The notes under the pieces were generated by a model, which worked only from the letters and a program-made list of their open reading frames with translations, did not search any database and was not told where the DNA came from. This document shows, one piece after another, positions 38,121-41,170 of a stretch of 41,170 nt of DNA (position 1 is its first letter; each line of letters starts with the position of its first letter). This stretch comes from Gammaproteobacteria bacterium. GTDB lineage: Bacteria; Pseudomonadota; Gammaproteobacteria; Chromatiales; Chromatiaceae. A program made the translations under genes and the position numbers. The stretch is from contig JAAGZL010000300.1 of the NCBI GenBank assembly GCA_024206335.1, forward strand, positions 1 to 41,170, given 5' to 3'.

Positions 38121-39167
38121 TTACCCACGCATCAGGACAGCAGGCCCGGTAAGCACCTTTTTTATCAGACTTGCCTGGCGATTGGTATCGGTCTTTGCAA
38201 ACACCGACTTCAACTGTGAGCGAGCCGTATGCAGAGTAACTTTCCTTGCAGCAGAAATTTCAGCCAGGGTCTCACCCTGCACCATCCTCAACAACAACTC
38301 CGCCTCTGATTGAGTCAATCCATAGACACTCTTCAATGCATCTTTACTGATATTGAAGAACCCACCACCACTATCCATGAATATAGCAACACCGTGTCCT
38401 GCACTCTCCTTACCAACAGACACCACCAACAGAGTCAGCACCCCACCATCATCACACGTTATCCTGAAGGTGTAATCCTCATCAGCAACATTTTCTGCCT
38501 CATGAGATACTCTATGCACAAGGCGATGCAGGGCAATATTTTCATTCTGATCAATGGCGCAACAGCGCTTATCATCGGAGACATATACACCGCTTTTGCT
38601 CAAACAGATCTTTTTCGCTGCTGAATTCATAAACAGAACTCGGGACTCCACGTCGGTAAACATTATACCGAATGGAAGGGTGTCCAAAGTATGTAGGGCC
38701 GTTTGTTCATACGAGGCATGGTCGCTTTTCACATTACATGTAGCACCAGCATGGTTTCTCTGAAATCTGGTTATGGCCGCTAAGATGCTGCGCTTCAATC
38801 TAGCCGGCGGACAATCTACACTTGGGACAACCTCTTCTGCCCCCCATTTTAACAGTGCCAGTGCAAAATCATCATTATAGCCATCCAATATAGCTACTAT
38901 CGGCCTCTGGCTTGCAATACCATCAGGCAACCCTAGGCGTTCCAGCCAATCCCAACCACTTCCAGCCAAAAACAGCAACAACAGGTCAGACGGGGCAATA
39001 TCCGCTGCAGACACCTCTGGTGCCCGCCCATCCTGGGGTTGCCTAGTCTGGGGCAGAAACAGGATGCCGGCGTGTTCAGCAGACAGCGCTTTCACACCAC
39101 CCTGCATCATGCCACCGACACAGAGAACCCGAATATTATTGTCGTCTTTATCAGTTTTCAATTGCAT
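38121..39167 (-). CDS. LuxR-type transcriptional regulator with pseudo-receiver and PAS-like domains
   Basis: A 348-residue regulator inside the secretion cluster. Residues ~1-135 look like a response-regulator receiver that has lost its phosphorylation site: the alpha/beta spacing and the tail PIVAILDGYNDDFALALLKWG remain, but no acidic pocket or conserved Lys is obvious. Residues ~150-240 resemble a PAS domain (LDTLPFGIMFTDVESRVLFM, NSAAKKIC), with several cysteines nearby. Residues ~280-345 are a LuxR-type helix-turn-helix: GLTQSEAELLLRMVQGETLA, EISAARKVTLHTARSQLKSV, FAKTDTNRQASLIKKVL. The HTH is reliable; the N-terminal reading is inference. It probably controls the neighbouring secretion genes in response to an unknown signal. 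Confidence 0.82.
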   Translation of the reverse strand: MQLKTDKDDNNIRVLCVGGMMQGGVKALSAEHAGILFLPQTRQPQDGRAPEVSAADIAPSDLLLLFLAGSGWDWLERLGLPDGIASQRPIVAILDGYNDDFALALLKWGAEEVVPSVDCPPARLKRSILAAITRFQRNHAGATCNVKSDHASYEQTALHTLDTLPFGIMFTDVESRVLFMNSAAKKICLSKSGVYVSDDKRCCAIDQNENIALHRLVHRVSHEAENVADEDYTFRITCDDGGVLTLLVVSVGKESAGHGVAIFMDSGGGFFNISKDALKSVYGLTQSEAELLLRMVQGETLAEISAARKVTLHTARSQLKSVFAKTDTNRQASLIKKVLTGPAVLMRG

Positions 39168-39263
39168 TCATCAGCCAAGACCTAAACCATTTCATCTATC
39201 TATATCGCCCAGAGGATAACAATACTTGAGGGCCTTGGCTTGCATATTGGAAATCTGCTCCAT

Positions 39264-39296
39264 AAAAAACCCCCTCTATCCTGTAGACAGAGGGGG
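39264..39296 (-). terminator. Rho-independent terminator after the TolC-like gene
   Basis: On the minus strand CCCCCTCT pairs with AGAGGGGG (arms 39270-39277 and 39289-39296), followed by six T (39264-39269). It lies 37 bases beyond the TolC-like stop, separating this gene from the regulator gene. Confidence 0.88.
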
Positions 39297-39333
39297 CGCA
39301 TCTCAGCCATTAGCAACAGCACGCAGCTATTAG

Positions 39334-40668
39334 TCAGTTGGTTGCAGTTATCTCAACCGGTGTAGTAACACCAAGCATCTGACGCAGTTTGCCCGTGGTT
39401 GCCATCAGGAGGAACCTGGCATACAAAGCAGAATTCTGCGCCGATAACAACTTTGTTTTGGAAGAAAACAGTTCATTCTCTGAATCCAAAACATCCAGCA
39501 GGTCACGCTGCCCTATTTTAAACTCTTCCCTGTAGGTCTCAGTAACCTCTTGGTTCGACTCCACTTGGGCGGAACGAATCTTTAACTCTGCATCTTCGCG
39601 CACTACGGCACTCCATGCCCTGCGAACCTCTTGCTCAATACGTCTCTTGGCATCAGCCAGTTGTGACATACTCTGGCTATGCCTGGCCGCAGCCCCCTTT
39701 GCTTTAGACTTATCAGCTCCACCACGAAACAGATTCCACTTCATCCTCAGCATTGCGGAGTAATCTTTGTCGATACCAGGTGTACCATCGATATTATCAT
39801 TGTAGGTGCCACCCAATTCCAGAGACAGATTTGGGTAGTTACCAGACTTGGACATGGTAATTCTGGCCTTTGCCACATCCAGCTCTGCTTGGAATTTTTT
39901 AATTAGAGGATTGGTTTCCATGGCCGTTCTCACTGCCGCGTTAACACTTCGAGGCATCCGTGAATCACTGAATTTTGGTTGGGACAAATTTTTCGGCATA
40001 TGTCCCACTAGGCGATTAAACGAAATCTTAGCCTTATCAAGATCTAAACGAACCTCTGTTATCCTGGCCTCTGCACTGGAGGTTCTGGATTTTGCCTGCT
40101 GCAAGTCCCCAACACCCAGCTGTCCGCCATCCACTCGCTTTTTAACATCATCCAGAATTTTTTTATGTACCTTGAGGTTTTCCTGAGCCAGACCCAGGAT
40201 CTGCTTATGACGCACCACGTCAATATAGGAAGAGGCTACATTTGAAGCAATAGTCTCACCCCGATCGCTTATATGGTGTTCAACCCCTCTGAGCTTGGCC
40301 TCCTGCTCATCTATGGCTCCTTCGCGATCAAAGCCATCAAAGAGGACCTCCCTAAGCATTAACCCACTCTCTTTGCGGTCTAGGGTTACACTGCGATGAC
40401 CTGCAGCGCGGGTGGTACTGTTGTCAGAATACTCGCGACCATATGCAAGATCCAGGTCCAGAGTGGGCAGATAAAGCGATTTGGCTACACCGAGATCACT
40501 CTCTATGGCTTTTCTCAGGTGACGTGCTTCCTGTATGGTAGGAAATGAATTCATTGCCGCCTGCACGGACTGCTTCAGTGACTCAGCTGACGCTGGAGAC
40601 GCACACACCAAGGCAACAAGACCCAGAACACCAACCTTAACCATGACTCGATCACGATCAAAATACAT
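39334..40668 (-). CDS. TolC-family outer-membrane channel of the type I secretion system
   Basis: The outer-membrane exit duct that completes the tripartite exporter. It has a signal peptide (VKVGVLGLVALVCASPASA), then two homologous TolC/OEP halves: SLKQSVQAAMNSFPTIQEAR near the N-terminus, with LAYGREYSDNSTTRAAGHRS strands, and the second half from ~residue 240 (SVNAAVRTAMETNPLIKKFQ, LSLELGGTYNDNIDGTPGID). Long helices such as YREEFKIGQRDLLDVLDSEN are the usual TolC signature. I start at ATG 40668, which has GAGGA eight bases upstream; the longer frame adds five residues. About 444 residues. This AggA/LapE-like type usually accompanies LapB/LssB transporters. Confidence 0.94.
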   Translation of the reverse strand: MYFDRDRVMVKVGVLGLVALVCASPASAESLKQSVQAAMNSFPTIQEARHLRKAIESDLGVAKSLYLPTLDLDLAYGREYSDNSTTRAAGHRSVTLDRKESGLMLREVLFDGFDREGAIDEQEAKLRGVEHHISDRGETIASNVASSYIDVVRHKQILGLAQENLKVHKKILDDVKKRVDGGQLGVGDLQQAKSRTSSAEARITEVRLDLDKAKISFNRLVGHMPKNLSQPKFSDSRMPRSVNAAVRTAMETNPLIKKFQAELDVAKARITMSKSGNYPNLSLELGGTYNDNIDGTPGIDKDYSAMLRMKWNLFRGGADKSKAKGAAARHSQSMSQLADAKRRIEQEVRRAWSAVVREDAELKIRSAQVESNQEVTETYREEFKIGQRDLLDVLDSENELFSSKTKLLSAQNSALYARFLLMATTGKLRQMLGVTTPVEITATN

Positions 40669-40864
40669 TTTGTTGTTCCTCATTAATCACAATTTTGCCC
40701 CAAACGCTCCTGGTTAAAAACCGCATTGCTATCCGAATCCATTCTGGTTACCAAACAACCGGGAACAAACTCATTAATTACTCACTAAATTAAAGCACTT
40801 ACATATCGCTTCATAGTACAGCAGCGTATGAAAGGCATTATCACCATAAAACACCTGCAAATGC

Positions 40865-40892
40865 AATATAATAAGCCATGCTTTTGACGCAA
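40865..40892 (-). promoter_or_regulatory. Candidate sigma-70 promoter for the TolC-like gene
   Basis: The minus strand has TTGCGT (40887-40892), 16 bases, then TATATT (40865-40870), about 195 bases before the start codon. The match is partial, in AT-rich DNA, so it is tentative. Confidence 0.3.
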
Positions 40893-41054
40893 CACCTTAC
40901 CACAACGCCGCATCATATTGATTATATTAAACAACTTTAAGGACTAACACATCCCAAATGCACCTAATTATTCTCTAGCCATTGTAAGGGATATACAAAC
41001 ACCATTCCAATTTTTTTTAAAATATCTTAAATTAAGCGAGTCTTTGATCTCGTG

Positions 41055-41116
41055 ATGCGTTTTGGGACATCCCAGTCCCCAAAACGCACTCGATCTTCGA
41101 CAACCTGTTATTGCCC
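41055..41116. repeat. Hairpin-containing dispersed repeat, copy 2
   Basis: GCGTTTTGGG and CCCAAAACGC form a perfect 10-bp stem with an 11-base loop, followed by TCTTCGACAACCTGTTATTG. It matches the copy at 34305-34366 in sequence and orientation, with a better stem. The two copies bracket the whole type I secretion cluster. Confidence 0.65.
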
Positions 41117-41170
41117 CGGTCGTCCCGGTCACTGGCACTGCGCGACAACCTCGCAAGCTCGTTGCCGCTC

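Larger units (their letters stand above)
40684..41170. other. Non-coding region upstream of the TolC-like gene
   Basis: Nearly 490 AT-rich bases up to the window edge with no convincing gene; the open frame at 40968-41156 on the minus strand has no recognisable product. It holds a candidate promoter for the TolC-like gene and a hairpin repeat at 41055-41116. Confidence 0.5.

Noticed and set aside
40968-41156. 62-codon open frame on the minus strand at the right edge
   Set aside because: No recognisable domain, odd composition, no ribosome binding site, and it overlaps the hairpin repeat; most likely chance.

Overview
The window looks like a Gammaproteobacterium (inference). The proteins read as gammaproteobacterial, base composition is balanced, and it carries an ilvB-ilvH-ilvC / pssA-leuA block beside an exosortase A (XrtA/EpsH) exopolysaccharide locus. 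Several genes are visibly decaying (an autotransporter, manC, rfbC, rfbD, a transposase tail). That suggests relaxed selection or host association, but the sequence alone does not prove a lifestyle. Almost all genes are on the minus strand; only a lipoprotein S41 protease and a DUF4124 protein are on the plus strand. No rRNA, tRNA or CRISPR array was seen.

Region 1 (1-7200): an IS256-like transposase tail; prfC; an S41 processing protease with a duplicated N-terminal module; an autotransporter broken by two frameshifts and flanked by two REP-like double hairpins; rimI; and a family-4-type uracil-DNA glycosylase. Region 2 (7150-13300): leuA, pssA, ilvC, ilvH and ilvB, covering branched-chain amino-acid and phosphatidylserine synthesis, with a clear terminator after ilvC. 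A small DUF4124 protein follows on the plus strand.

Region 3 (14270-33940): the exosortase/EPS locus. In transcription order (right to left) it has a PEP-CTERM-like substrate with a sigma-54-type promoter, a Wza-like export protein, an outer-membrane beta-barrel, a Wzz-like chain-length protein, a tyrosine autokinase, a secretion ATPase, galE, rfbA, remnants of rfbC and rfbD, rfbB, a manC remnant, wecC, wecB, XrtA fused to an EpsI domain, a WecA-like priming transferase and the TPR lipoprotein PrsT. Nucleotide-sugar supply, lipid-linked initiation, chain-length control, export and protein sorting are all present. No glycosyltransferase, Wzx flippase or Wzy polymerase is visible. The dTDP-rhamnose branch is destroyed at rfbC and rfbD, and the GDP-mannose branch at manC, while the UDP-ManNAcA branch is intact.

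Region 4 (34450-40690): a LapB/LssB-type type I secretion system (TolC-like, ABC transporter with a degenerate C39-like domain, HlyD-like adaptor) with an unusual LuxR-type regulator inside the cluster and no substrate gene in view. Related ~60-bp hairpin repeats lie on both sides of it.
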